The notes: generated from the letters alone by a model not told the origin. Shown: positions 8,527-16,712, numbered from the stretch's first letter. The stretch: DNA of 64,000 nt from Mycobacterium numidiamassiliense (GCF_900157365.1 NZ_FUEZ01000004.1:1041066-1105065), one strand, 5' to 3'. Translations and numbers: made by a program.

Positions 8527-9656
8527 TTCGGGGTCACTCGCAAGTTCTCGACCTTGCCACCTACGCCGGTGCTTGGTGTCTCGCCGGATTTGTGGAGCTC
8601 TTTTACCGCTTTCCGGGCGGCCGATTCGCGCACCCGACCGAGGTATTCACCGAAGACCTGGACCGGGTCGTCGCCGAGGCGGACTTCGCCTCTCCTGGCC
8701 ACAAGCTTCCGAATGTTTTCGGCGATGACCGGAATCGCTTTGCGCTCAACGTCTTCGATGTGCGGATTGACATCAAACAGGCCGGGCCCAGCCTGCTGCT
8801 CTTGCTCTGCACGGACCTGCGCCCACCAGTCTTCGATCGCCTTGGCGGTGCAGTGGGCGAAGTGCCAGACGCCGGCCGGGTGACGTGTCGCGAAGATCAG
8901 GTGATAGATGGGCTTATGCGTCGGGGCGCGCTGGACGGGGACACCGATCAGCGTGGTTCGCGTTGCCTTAGCCAGCCTTTTGGCGAATTCCTGCACCACG
9001 CCGTTGACGGCCTCGTCGGTGACACCGTTGGCGAAGTATTCTCGCCACCAGTCGCCGCCGAGGCTGACATCCAGGGTCTTCATTGTCTTCTCGCTCGGTG
9101 TCTTCGAGGTGACGTGGCCGCCGATCCGCCGAACCGCTTCCAGGCTGAAATTGATCAGCGCCTCCGTCGGCGGCCACGGCTTGGCGCCTCCACGATTCAA
9201 CGCTGCGACGAGGTCGTCGAACGGTATGCCGACGCCGCAGGGATCCAGAAACAGGAACGCCGGCAACGTCGAGAAGCTCGGAAGGCTTTCCCCAAGATAA
9301 TTGCTCGCGTCGTCGCGCCGAGTGTGGACCTCGATATTCTTCTCGCGGTACTTCCCGCAGAGCTCTTCCAGGGCTGCAAACGACTCGGGATCCTTCTCGC
9401 ACAGGTATAGCGATATCGGCGTTTTGTCAGGTCCATATTGTCGGCCGACCGCGAACTCGAGCATCTGGCCAGCCGAACCAAGCGCACCATTCTCGTAGAC
9501 CCCGCGGCCGGCGAAACCATCGAAATAGGCTGCTCTGCCCGCGATCGACGACGTCCTGATCAGGAACACCGGCAGATAACGCTTCAACAGGCAGTGCTTG
9601 AGAACGCCGGGAAGGCGTGCGTCTTTCCAGTACTTCTCATTCGCTCCGGTCGCCAC
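8511..9656 (-). CDS. tcmP: Three-Cys-motif partner protein TcmP
   Basis: The 381-residue protein shows the TcmP signatures: KHCLLKRYLPVF near residue 25, YFDGFAGRG at about 44-52 (a methyltransferase-like glycine motif), a CEKD loop, and FLFLDPCGVGIPF, which resembles the acidic/DPxG catalytic strand of Rossmann methyltransferases. TcmP is named only for its constant association with three-Cys-motif proteins; the real reaction is unknown. The GTG start at 9656 is preceded by AGAGGTG. It faces the DUF5131 gene tail to tail with a 16-nt overlap, so the two transcripts are antisense at their 3' ends. The divergent neighbour upstream is a trypsin-like protease. Confidence 0.9.
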   Translation of the reverse strand: MATGANEKYWKDARLPGVLKHCLLKRYLPVFLIRTSSIAGRAAYFDGFAGRGVYENGALGSAGQMLEFAVGRQYGPDKTPISLYLCEKDPESFAALEELCGKYREKNIEVHTRRDDASNYLGESLPSFSTLPAFLFLDPCGVGIPFDDLVAALNRGGAKPWPPTEALINFSLEAVRRIGGHVTSKTPSEKTMKTLDVSLGGDWWREYFANGVTDEAVNGVVQEFAKRLAKATRTTLIGVPVQRAPTHKPIYHLIFATRHPAGVWHFAHCTAKAIEDWWAQVRAEQEQQAGPGLFDVNPHIEDVERKAIPVIAENIRKLVARRGEVRLGDDPVQVFGEYLGRVRESAARKAVKELHKSGETPSTGVGGKVENLRVTPNQTAS

Positions 9657-9869
9657 TCAACACCTCTCTGATGCTGCCGCGGGGTTTGCCCAGGCTGACG
9701 TTGGGCATGCTTTGCATCATGCTCCTTGCGGCCGACGTCAGACGGTCTAAACGCGGGGCAAATCCTCATGCGATCACTTGACCCCCGAAGATCCTGCGTT
9801 GTGCTGGATCGTCTGCGGCGCGGCCAAGCGGTGGCACTCAACTCCCTATGACTAGGGCACAATCGCGGA

Positions 9870-10532
9870 ATGGGCGTCCCGGAGGCGGTGTTTGGTCGCG
9901 TGGTCCAGTTCACCGGCGAAAGCCTTAAGCCCGGCACCGCGTTCCTTGTCGGACAAGGGGATAACCAGGTGCTCGTTACAGCAAAACACCTCTGCATCGA
10001 CGAACCGGAAGAAACAGTAACCATCAGGCATCCGTCGACCAACGGCGGATTTGCCTATCAACCCACGCTCAGCCGTGTCGGCATGAACGCTGTGCCTACT
10101 GCCGACTTCGCCATATTTGCTATGGGCAGCAGCCCCGTCGAAGTGGGGGTCGACGTGCCGCTGAACTCTGACCTATTCGTCTACGGTCAGGACGCCTTTA
10201 TTCTCGGGTACCCACATAGTCTTGGCCTGCGGCCAAGAGGAACGGTCCAGAACATGCCATTCGTCAAGCGGTGCATTCTCAGTGCATGGGAGACCGATGA
10301 TGACAGTGTCGCCATCTTCTACATCGATGCGATCGTCAATCCGGGGTTCTCGGGTGGACCTCTAGCCTTCTTTGAGGCCGATACCAAGCAGTGGAGATTC
10401 GCCGGGGTCATAGTTCGAAACATGACCGCGCCTCTGTGGGAGCCGACGCCCGCGGACCCCAATCCGCCGATCGGCCCGGCAGGCATAGGTCATGTGATCG
10501 ACGCGTCGACTATCAAGCGCGCGCTTGCATGA
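9870..10532 (+). CDS. Trypsin-like serine protease, cytosolic
   Basis: The 220-residue protein has no signal peptide and keeps the chymotrypsin-fold triad in order: His40 in VTAKHL, Asp79 in ADFAIF and Ser161 in NPGFSGGPL. The oxyanion-loop context GFSGGP is typical of trypsin-like peptidase domains. Cytosolic stand-alone proteases of this type often sit in defence islands or phage regions, where they may cleave an activator or a phage protein; that role is inferred here. The ATG at 9870 has no clear ribosome-binding site and the message may be leaderless; an in-frame GTG at 9897 follows a GGAGG and is an alternative. A second trypsin-like gene starts at 63714 in the other element. Confidence 0.85.
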   Translation: MGVPEAVFGRVVQFTGESLKPGTAFLVGQGDNQVLVTAKHLCIDEPEETVTIRHPSTNGGFAYQPTLSRVGMNAVPTADFAIFAMGSSPVEVGVDVPLNSDLFVYGQDAFILGYPHSLGLRPRGTVQNMPFVKRCILSAWETDDDSVAIFYIDAIVNPGFSGGPLAFFEADTKQWRFAGVIVRNMTAPLWEPTPADPNPPIGPAGIGHVIDASTIKRALA

Positions 10533-10546
10533 GAGTGGGCTCGGCT

Positions 10547-10810
10547 CTAATCGGGCTCGCTTCGACGGAACCGCTGGTATGCCGCCTGTTGGCATACGCC
10601 GAGCGCAGCACCGATCATCGCCCAGGTGTCGCCCGCCGCGCGGGCAGCAGCGACAACATCGTCCAACTCGGCCGACGCAGAACCGACTGCCTCGGTCGCG
10701 GCGACGATGCGGCGGAAATGGGTGGCGTCCCGCGCATCCTTCCGGTCCGGCTCAACATCATCCAGCCAGGCGTTGATCTCTTCGGCGGTCGGATCGTCCT
10801 TCACCTTCAC
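10547..10810 (-). CDS. Small helix-turn-helix protein
   Basis: The 87-residue acidic protein ends in a helix-turn-helix of the kind common in small actinobacterial proteins ([20 protein letters not shown], then AAYQRF). The GTG start forms a GTGA overlap with the stop of the damaged frame at 10807-11073, so the two were once translationally coupled. The spacing to the convergent protease gene is 14 nt. It may be a DNA-binding regulator or the antitoxin half of a pair whose partner has decayed; nothing in the sequence decides this. Confidence 0.7.
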   Translation of the reverse strand: MKVKDDPTAEEINAWLDDVEPDRKDARDATHFRRIVAATEAVGSASAELDDVVAAARAAGDTWAMIGAALGVCQQAAYQRFRRSEPD

Positions 10811-11073
10811 TCGTCTCGCGTTATTGCCGCTGCCCCAGGCTGCACGAGTATCCAGTGGCGGGGGCGACCCCGAGACTTGTAGTCGAACTCAAGGCCGAGC
10901 GATTGCCGCCACTCCTCCGCTAGCTCGACGCTGCTTTCCCACGCCCAGTGCGCGACACTCGGAGCTTCTCGAAATCTCTCTTAAGGCGTTCATGGAAGTC
11001 GGTCCATCACCGCGTCGAAGTGCTCGTCAGCACGTCTCAGAGCGTTTCCCGCAACCAGACTCCGACCGCGTGT
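10807..11073 (-). pseudogene. Small gene with compensating frameshifts, upstream partner of the HTH gene
   Basis: Three adjoining pieces in two frames look protein-like in sequence. The first is LRRADEHFDAVMDR, followed by a stop. The second, in the +1 frame, is DFHERLKRDFEKLR. The third, back in the first frame, is SVAHWAWESSVELAEEW...[18 protein letters not shown] and ends at the TGA at 10807-10809. No start codon exists in the last frame before its end, so the gene cannot be read as it stands. The product would have been a small, charged helical protein with a Trp-rich tail. It follows the 490-residue gene by about 10 nt and is coupled to the HTH gene through GTGA, suggesting a former three-gene operon. 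Confidence 0.45.
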
Positions 11074-11082
11074 GGACCTGGT

Positions 11083-12555
11083 TTAGCAGTAACCGTATTC
11101 CTGAAGAGTGGCAGTAGCTTCAGATCGCACGGGCTCGTCCAACTGCTCACATACCTGACACCAACCGGAGAGCGCTTCCGGGAAGTCACTTGCAGCGGAA
11201 ATGGAGCGCGTAACAATCCCAGCCATGTCGTCGTACGCAGGCAAATCGTGCCAAAACATGGGCTCTGTGGGAACTTGGAACTGCCCAGATTCGCCTACGC
11301 CTTCCAAGAGCACCGACCCGCGCCATATCCCGTCGCCTACCTCGGAAAGGGGCGCGATGATCGTCTCGTCTACTCCGTCCTCACGCGTCCATTGCAATAC
11401 GGCGGCCTCGCCTGCCCATCTCGACGCTGTCGTCTCGAACGCCGCCTCCACCGCTTGATCCGGACGGACCTGAATTTCCACATGCAATGCTCCATCCGCA
11501 GTCCTGAAATCCTGCGCTACCGTCGGAGCGGAAAAAGCTGTGGCATATACCGGTGTTTGCGTCTCTACGTCCACTAGCTCGGACCCGGCAACGTTATGCA
11601 ATTTCGTCAGAGTTCCGTAGTAGACACCTGGTTTGATTCGTTCGAAGTGTACGAACCCATCGGTGAACCGACCGTAGAAGGCGCGCTCCGATTGCCTCAA
11701 CACGATCCCGAGCATATCTGTGTCAAGATTTGTGTCCTCAATGAAAAGATCTAACGACCCATCTGGTTGCAAAATAGAGACAAAGCTCGCTGAACCTACT
11801 CTGGCCTCACAAGGCTCGGGAGAAGCCTCAAGTTTGAACTCGGCCAACAAAATCGCCAGGTCCTGCGATGAATGGTTTTCGCCAAGTTCAGATTGGAGGG
11901 ATGCGACAGGGGCCAGCTTCAACAAATCAAGAACGCGGTTACCCCGGGGAGTCAAACGCCAAAGGACCCTCCGCCCGACTTTGCGTCGATCGACGAGTCC
12001 TCGATCGCTTAACCCCTTGGCGACGCGGCTCAGCTGACCCTCGTCCAGAGGGTGACCCTCTTTGCCAAGGACAGTCGCCAGGGATCTACCGGCGATGTCG
12101 GGCGTTCCCGCAACTGTAGATAGAAACTGCTTACGCAGGGAGCTTCCGGCTACGAAGTCGGCACTCACTTCAGTGCCCACAGCCGCAAGCCCAGCCTGAG
12201 CCATCTCTAGCCCGGCGGCGGTGAAATCCTGGCCCAGGTTCAACCGCCTGTTGCCGTCCATCGGTTCCTCATCAGCAGCCTCGATTAGCAAGTACAAGTC
12301 GCGTAACGAAGTTTCCGCTGACAGCAAAGCCGGTTCGTCCTTCTGGGCAATAGATAGGGCCAGCAGGTGGGCAACCCCACGAAACCATCGCTGGTTGAGG
12401 GAGCCATCTTGCAGGCCGACCAGGCCAGCGTCGATAAGCTCCTGGAATCGCGATCGTCGCCGCGAGCGCGTGTTATCGGCACCTTCGTCGGCTCCGTCCA
12501 CAGCTAGCGTCCGCGCGGCACTCAGTTCGTCCGCGTACTTCTCAAATGCACTCAC
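11083..12555 (-). CDS. Winged-helix protein of unknown function (490 aa)
   Basis: I do not recognise the family of the whole protein. Residues about 1-140 are mostly helical. Residues about 145-215 form a MarR-like winged helix (EGHPLDEGQLSRVAKGLSDRG, then a basic wing RRKVGRRVLWRLTPRGNRVL). Residues about 230-490 are rich in strands and may be a binding or sensor domain. The GTG start at 12555 lies only 68 bp from the divergent nitrilase-fold gene, so the two genes share a promoter region and probably a regulator. Codon use is less GC-extreme than in the backbone, in line with transfer. It could be a transcriptional sensor or the recognition part of a defence pair. Confidence 0.75.
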   Translation of the reverse strand: MSAFEKYADELSAARTLAVDGADEGADNTRSRRRSRFQELIDAGLVGLQDGSLNQRWFRGVAHLLALSIAQKDEPALLSAETSLRDLYLLIEAADEEPMDGNRRLNLGQDFTAAGLEMAQAGLAAVGTEVSADFVAGSSLRKQFLSTVAGTPDIAGRSLATVLGKEGHPLDEGQLSRVAKGLSDRGLVDRRKVGRRVLWRLTPRGNRVLDLLKLAPVASLQSELGENHSSQDLAILLAEFKLEASPEPCEARVGSASFVSILQPDGSLDLFIEDTNLDTDMLGIVLRQSERAFYGRFTDGFVHFERIKPGVYYGTLTKLHNVAGSELVDVETQTPVYATAFSAPTVAQDFRTADGALHVEIQVRPDQAVEAAFETTASRWAGEAAVLQWTREDGVDETIIAPLSEVGDGIWRGSVLLEGVGESGQFQVPTEPMFWHDLPAYDDMAGIVTRSISAASDFPEALSGWCQVCEQLDEPVRSEATATLQEYGYC

Positions 12556-12623
12556 AACGCACCCCGCAGCCGGTTAGGGTCTCAACAGCAATACGACCTC
12601 CAGTATCAGAGGATGTCAAACGT
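12556..12623. promoter_or_regulatory. Shared divergent promoter region of the winged-helix and nitrilase-fold genes
   Basis: This 68-bp gap is the only non-coding DNA between the two divergent starts, so both promoters must be in it or reach into the genes. A direct gcat/gtca-rich segment is visible but no clear palindrome; binding by the winged-helix protein is an inference from position. Confidence 0.35.
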
Positions 12624-14048
12624 ATGTCAAGTGTTGTGATAACCGATGCTTGCGACGCATTTGCCCGAGTGCTGCCGCTGCTAGCTCAGCCAGCCAACTA
12701 TCCGCCGCGCCAGAAGCGAGCGCAGTGGAAGGCAGACCCCGGTGTAGTTGATGACATAAGAGCGGTCTCCGATGCGGTCACTAATAGCGGCGGTGTGCCT
12801 GCCAACCTCGTGGATGAGATCATCGCCAATCTGCTACATTCCGCCGACCGAATGAGCGCTGTACAGGAAGCGTTTGTCTTATTGCTCGGTATAGATCGAG
12901 GGTTCACCGGACTCGACCCGTTTAAGAGCGACGACCGGGACGAGCTTTGGAGGTACCGGGCAAGGCTATGGGCAGACAACCGACTAAATGACGGGGCGGC
13001 GTCTCCCGGACGGGTTTTACCTCGTAGGGCCATTCCCGTTCGCGGACGCGGAAATCCGGAAAGTCTGAAAGAAGAGTTTGAACATCTCTTGCTCGTCGAG
13101 GATTCGCCCGCAAGTCCCATCGACTACGCGCTAGTCCTTCCGCAACATGACATGACTATTGATGAAATACGTCGCACTGATGCTATAGAGATCGCTTGCG
13201 TCCCGTTTCTTGGTAAATACAAAGAGCTGGAAATCAAAAACGGCCTTTTCGCTCCGCCGGACACGCGATACTATTCTATTCAGCCGGGTGAAACTGCTAA
13301 TTACTGGGAAGATCGGATGAATAGGATTCTCGACGAACTTACGTCGAAGAATATCCATTTCGCCATCCTGCCTGAGTTAGCGCTCAATAACAGCTTGTTA
13401 AGTGCATGGCAAGCCAACCTTCGGGCGCGCAGTTGCAGCCCTCGATGGCTTCTTGCGGGATCAGGAAAAGTGGGGTCGAACCCGAGCGGCCACTTGCCGC
13501 CCAACCGAGCAATGCTTTTGAGCCAGAGCGGCGACGAAGTTATGGAGCAAGATAAGCTGCGACCGTTTGATATGTCTACTAACACAGTCCTTCGTTGGCA
13601 ATTGGACAGTTATTTAGGCAAGCAAGATCTGGTTGAAGGCATGACCGAGGGGACAACCCGTCGAATCCGTGACCTGCGGGCCGGTAGAGTAGCGATACTC
13701 ATATGCGAGGATCATGGTCGGGTGATTCAGGAGGTAGCCAATCTCCTTGAGCATGGCCCCACCTTAATATTCGTTCCAATTTTCTCCGAGCCTATCAGGC
13801 GGCATTTCTGGGAACATAAGGCTGCAGTCGACGACGTCCTCAGTTTAGGCGCGAGCGTAATTGTTAGTAACAGCTGCGCAGTACCTGTACCGGCCGATAT
13901 ACTCGCCAACTTCAAGGCTTGTGATTATGGGACGTCTTTGGCCGCGTGGCCCAAGGATGCGTTTGGCTACACGAGCCTGGCCGTAGAAATAAGTCCCTTC
14001 GATCCCGACCCGGAAAAGATCTCGTATTTCCAAGTGCCGCTTACATAG
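12624..14048 (+). CDS. Carbon-nitrogen hydrolase (nitrilase-fold) with an extra N-terminal domain
   Basis: The protein is 474 residues from ATG 12624, where AGAGGA lies about 10 nt upstream; a frame from 12546 overlaps the divergent gene and is less likely. Residues 1-240 are not recognised. The C-terminal half carries the nitrilase triad in the right order: Glu251 (ILPELAL), Lys311 (DKLRPF) and Cys361 (ILICEDHG), followed by the typical VSNSCAVP strand. Enzymes of this fold hydrolyse amides, nitriles or N-acyl groups. Fusion with a long unknown N-terminal domain and pairing with a winged-helix protein is not a standard metabolic arrangement. AT-richer codons than the backbone point to horizontal transfer. 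Confidence 0.8.
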   Translation: MSSVVITDACDAFARVLPLLAQPANYPPRQKRAQWKADPGVVDDIRAVSDAVTNSGGVPANLVDEIIANLLHSADRMSAVQEAFVLLLGIDRGFTGLDPFKSDDRDELWRYRARLWADNRLNDGAASPGRVLPRRAIPVRGRGNPESLKEEFEHLLLVEDSPASPIDYALVLPQHDMTIDEIRRTDAIEIACVPFLGKYKELEIKNGLFAPPDTRYYSIQPGETANYWEDRMNRILDELTSKNIHFAILPELALNNSLLSAWQANLRARSCSPRWLLAGSGKVGSNPSGHLPPNRAMLLSQSGDEVMEQDKLRPFDMSTNTVLRWQLDSYLGKQDLVEGMTEGTTRRIRDLRAGRVAILICEDHGRVIQEVANLLEHGPTLIFVPIFSEPIRRHFWEHKAAVDDVLSLGASVIVSNSCAVPVPADILANFKACDYGTSLAAWPKDAFGYTSLAVEISPFDPDPEKISYFQVPLT

Positions 14049-14249
14049 GCACGAACAGTGCGCCGACCCCAACGTTCTGGATGGTTGCGCCCGACTGAGA
14101 GACCGGGTGGCCACAAAGGCTCGGCGCACAATTCCAGCGGGCTGACGGTTGTATGGCCTCGTCCGGGGCCAGTTTCGTTTCCAAGGCAAGAATTCCGCAG
14201 CCGCTGACGCAGTCCACAGCCAGGAGCTGGCCTCTTCTCTTCTTACTTC

Positions 14250-14522
14250 TTACCCGCTGAAAAACGACCGGATGGCCCAACCCAACCCACGGGCGTCAGC
14301 GTCGTACTCGCCGCGCGACTCGGCGTCAACCAATGCCGAACGTCCGGACGCACGTGGCTCCCCAGGTTCCACCACCAACGCAGCGGCCAACCCCAAAGGG
14401 CCAAGCCACACCAACGTTGCGAGGAACCAGCCGAACCCGTTGCGCCCCTTCCCATCCGCAACCCCCGAGGCAACCAGCGCGCACACCAGCCAACACACAC
14501 CCAGGACTATCGCGAGCAACAC
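14250..14522 (-). CDS. Small membrane protein, last gene of a small-gene operon
   Basis: The 90-residue product has two predicted membrane helices (about 1-20 and 28-50: LLAIVLGVCWLVCALVASGV and GWFLATLVWLGPLGLAAALV) and a hydrophilic acidic tail. It starts with GTG at 14522, six bases after the stop of the exported protein gene. I do not recognise a named family. Its place at the end of a run of coupled small genes suggests that it acts with them at the membrane. Confidence 0.6.
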   Translation of the reverse strand: MLLAIVLGVCWLVCALVASGVADGKGRNGFGWFLATLVWLGPLGLAAALVVEPGEPRASGRSALVDAESRGEYDADARGLGWAIRSFFSG

Positions 14523-14528
14523 ATTTCA

Positions 14529-14879
14529 TCAGCAGTCACCAACCGCCTCGATGACTTTCCTCAACGGTGCCGCTGGTCTTGCCTCGGTGTCGTATCCCGG
14601 GTTGTCGGACGACAACGCGATCTTCGAGCAGTAACCCGTACCCGTCGGCTGCGACGCCGCCCACCCGTCCAACGACGACGTGCAATGCGGACCCGTGTCA
14701 CCAATCTCAAACGCGCTATCCATTAGCCGAGGCCTGCGTTCCCAGATGAGGTAGTCGAAGCTCGGCTGGTTGTTGCACGGCGGATACCCGGGTACCGGCC
14801 TGGCGCTAGCCTGCGGCATGGCCAACACCGCGGCACCGGCCGCTATAGCCGGCGCCAGCGCTATACCTATAATTCGCAT
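14529..14879 (-). CDS. Small secreted protein with signal peptide
   Basis: The 116-residue protein starts MRIIGIALAPAIAAG... and has a Sec-type signal ending in an A-x-A site (about residue 25, PQASA). The mature part of about 90 residues has five Cys and a GDTGPHCTSSLDGW segment. The cysteines and export fit a disulfide-bonded extracellular protein. The ATG at 14879 lies inside the 3' end of the upstream gene (13-nt overlap), with a GGAG box upstream. Function unknown; mycobacterial small exported proteins of this shape are common. Confidence 0.65.
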   Translation of the reverse strand: MRIIGIALAPAIAAGAAVLAMPQASARPVPGYPPCNNQPSFDYLIWERRPRLMDSAFEIGDTGPHCTSSLDGWAASQPTGTGYCSKIALSSDNPGYDTEARPAAPLRKVIEAVGDC

Positions 14880-15055
14880 TGCTGTTGCTCCTCCTTGGAT
14901 TCCGCGCGCTTGCACAGCTCCTCCTTCGTTGCGTCCTCCATCCTCAGGTACATCTCGTCTTGGGTTTCATCCCAACGGCGGCAGGCGTAGCGATAGAGGT
15001 CGTTGACCGAGTCGCTAGGCAACTCGGTCAACGACTTCGCGTACTTGGTGGTCAC
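14867..15055 (-). CDS. Small charged helical protein
   Basis: This 62-residue protein is strongly charged and helical (LPSDSVNDLYRYACRRWDE, MEDATKEELCKRAESKEE). Its GTG start overlaps the stop of the TM mini-gene as GTGA, and its own 3' end overlaps the start of the secreted protein gene. No family is recognised. Cytosolic, given the lack of any hydrophobic segment. Confidence 0.6.
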   Translation of the reverse strand: MTTKYAKSLTELPSDSVNDLYRYACRRWDETQDEMYLRMEDATKEELCKRAESKEEQQQCEL

Positions 15056-15141
15056 TTGCGTTGCACCAGACGGTGAATGCCGACCAACAACATGGCGACG
15101 GCCAGCGCGATACCCGCCAGCGCGATCAACAGCGCGATCAT
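15052..15141 (-). CDS. 29-residue single-pass membrane mini-protein
   Basis: The product is almost entirely one membrane helix (ALLIALAGIALAVAMLLVGI) with a short basic tail. It begins with ATG at 15141 in an ATGA overlap with the stop of the upstream gene and ends in a GTGA overlap with the next, so it lies in an unbroken chain of translational coupling. That chain is the main evidence that this very short frame is real. It may anchor or regulate the neighbouring products. Confidence 0.6.
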   Translation of the reverse strand: MIALLIALAGIALAVAMLLVGIHRLVQRK

Positions 15142-15542
15142 TTGACGACGACTTCCGTGGCCGGAACAACCGCGCAGTCGTAACCGTGGGCCTCGTGCAT
15201 CTTGGTCGCCCATGCCTGCGCCAGTGCCTCGGACGAGAACAGCTTCCAAACCTGGCCTTGCTTGGCGCGCGAGGTGCGTCCATCTCGATCTGCTACGCAC
15301 ACGCCATGCGTGGCCGTGCTGGCGAACTTCCTGCGGACCGTCTGGCCTGATCGTCCGGTGGCTTCATACACTTTGCTCTCCTTCACCACCTTCTCCGGCT
15401 TGGCGATCGGCGTGACGGTTGCCTTGGCCTTCGCCTGTACGCGCTTGGCGGGTGCCTTTTTCGCGGCCTGTTCCTTCTTGGCTGCGCGCAATCCCCGTGG
15501 TGCCGGTGTGGCTGGTGCTTGGGGGTTAACTGCTGCGGTCAT
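15138..15542 (-). CDS. Ala/Lys-rich protein with small C-terminal domain, first gene of a coupled operon
   Basis: The 134-residue protein has a basic Ala/Lys/Pro-rich N-terminal half (AAKKEQAAKKAPAKR...), like a histone H1 tail or nucleoid-associated protein. A compact domain of about 70 residues follows (VYEATGRSGQTVRRKFAST...EALAQAWATKMHEAHGYD). The start at ATG 15542 has GAGAGG 8 nt upstream. It leads a chain of four further genes down to 14250, three of them joined by 4-nt or longer overlaps. A nucleic-acid-binding role is suggested only by composition. The family is unknown to me; similar small genes occur in mycobacteriophages. Confidence 0.7.
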   Translation of the reverse strand: MTAAVNPQAPATPAPRGLRAAKKEQAAKKAPAKRVQAKAKATVTPIAKPEKVVKESKVYEATGRSGQTVRRKFASTATHGVCVADRDGRTSRAKQGQVWKLFSSEALAQAWATKMHEAHGYDCAVVPATEVVVK

Positions 15543-15936
15543 GGTTGCTACCTCTCTCGTTTGCGGCTGCATTTTGCCACCGCTACCTGCAATTTTAGGT
15601 GCATTGACGGCGGTTCGGTAGTTCGCTGATGAGGACTTTTCTGTGAATATGCTTGCGGCACAAGGAATTTGGAGCGGATGGCAGGCGGGTTCGGGTTCCT
15701 GGGGTGAGCGCGGTATGTGCCTGGGTCCAAGGCATACCCGCATGGGGTACGGGCCGTTCAAATGGAAGCGGTACGCCTCAAAGTCGCAGGATGCCCTAAC
15801 TGATCGCGGAGCCGGTGTATGCGCGCGATCGATCACTTGATCGACTGCTGGAACCCGGCCCCGATAGCCGCGCAATAGTCGTAGATGACCGGCAGAACCT
15901 ATGGATTCGGGCGAACAGCCGTGATCTAATTTCCCC
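15543..15936. other. Intergenic region, no gene seen
   Basis: Between two divergently read genes. A plus-strand frame at 15643-15840 is open but has no ribosome-binding site or protein-like pattern. The promoter of the small-gene operon must lie in the left part. Confidence 0.4.
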
Positions 15937-16314
15937 GTGGCAGTCGGCGATGTTCGCTACTCCGATTCCGCTATCGATTCTGCGCTCTCGTTGCGTATCC
16001 CATCTTGGTCTCTAGCTGAGATTAAGCGAATCAACGCTTGCGAGCTCAAGGCAGTCACCGTGTCGAATCCGATTGAGGACTACGTCCAAGGCCAGTCCGG
16101 ACTTATGTGGCGACGCGCCATTTGGCGAGACCAAATCGACTGGTATCTGACCTGGGAACATCTCAGCGAGGACGAGCCTGACGGGGCGGCTAATTATGTC
16201 TCGATCTATCGGTGGGCGACCGACAATGAGATGATCCGGTTCCGCCTCCCGCATCCAGCGCTTATGGTTGTCGCATTTATGTCAAATCTAGAGCTGGCTC
16301 GCCACATGATGTGA
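15937..16314 (+). CDS. Hypothetical protein (125 aa)
   Basis: The GTG-started frame gives a soluble protein rich in Trp, Asp and Glu (SGLMWRRAIWRDQIDWYLTWEHL, SIYRWATDNEMIRFRLP) with a mixed alpha/beta look. No motif or family is recognised. AT-rich codons resemble those of the neighbouring accessory genes. It is followed by the convergent antitoxin gene at a distance of 23 nt; it could be an accessory part of that locus, but nothing in the sequence shows it. Confidence 0.5.
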   Translation: MAVGDVRYSDSAIDSALSLRIPSWSLAEIKRINACELKAVTVSNPIEDYVQGQSGLMWRRAIWRDQIDWYLTWEHLSEDEPDGAANYVSIYRWATDNEMIRFRLPHPALMVVAFMSNLELARHMM

Positions 16315-16337
16315 AATACCACCGGAGGATGAGGAGT

Positions 16338-16712
16338 TTAAGGGTCTTGCCGCCGAGGACTGCGCCTGTCTGATTTGTGCGGCCCAAGTTCTCTTAGGCT
16401 AGCCTCGCGCACATCCACCGTCAGGTTGAGTTCATTCGCCGCTTCTTCAGCGCTGTATATCTTTCCGACCGTAGAGTCTCCGACCAGCTGATTCCGCGTC
16501 TCGATGTCTTTAAGAGCATTTGCAATCGCCACCGACTCGATCGGCGTGTTCGCAAGAGGGTGGATAACTGCCACAAAGCGTCCGTGACGAGTAATAATTC
16601 CAGGCGTATTTGTCTCATTAATCCGCTGTATGGTGCCAGCAGTATCCTGGTTTAATTCCCGCATGGTATACAGATGAACCTGCGCAATCCCCACTTCGTC
16701 CTCTACGGCCAT
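16338..16712 (-). CDS. Phd/YefM-type antitoxin-like protein
   Basis: The 124-residue protein has the Phd/YefM N-terminal DNA-binding fold (LYTMRELNQDTAGTIQRIN, TPGIITRHGRFVAVI), followed by an unusually long acidic-to-basic C-terminal tail. The start at ATG 16712 is fixed by a very strong GGAGGGGAGG box 8 nt upstream. No RelE, Doc or PIN toxin lies next to it. The divergent neighbour across a pair of 21-bp tandem repeats is a membrane protein, which could be an unconventional partner. Such antitoxins normally repress their own promoter. Confidence 0.75.
   Translation of the reverse strand: MAVEDEVGIAQVHLYTMRELNQDTAGTIQRINETNTPGIITRHGRFVAVIHPLANTPIESVAIANALKDIETRNQLVGDSTVGKIYSAEEAANELNLTVDVREASLRELGPHKSDRRSPRRQDP

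Noticed and set aside
10626..11577. Plus-strand frames opposite the HTH and winged-helix genes
   Set aside because: Ser/Arg-rich antisense shadows without start signals.
14041..14249. Minus-strand frame after the nitrilase-fold gene
   Set aside because: No ribosome-binding site and no protein-like pattern; the stretch appears to be non-coding.
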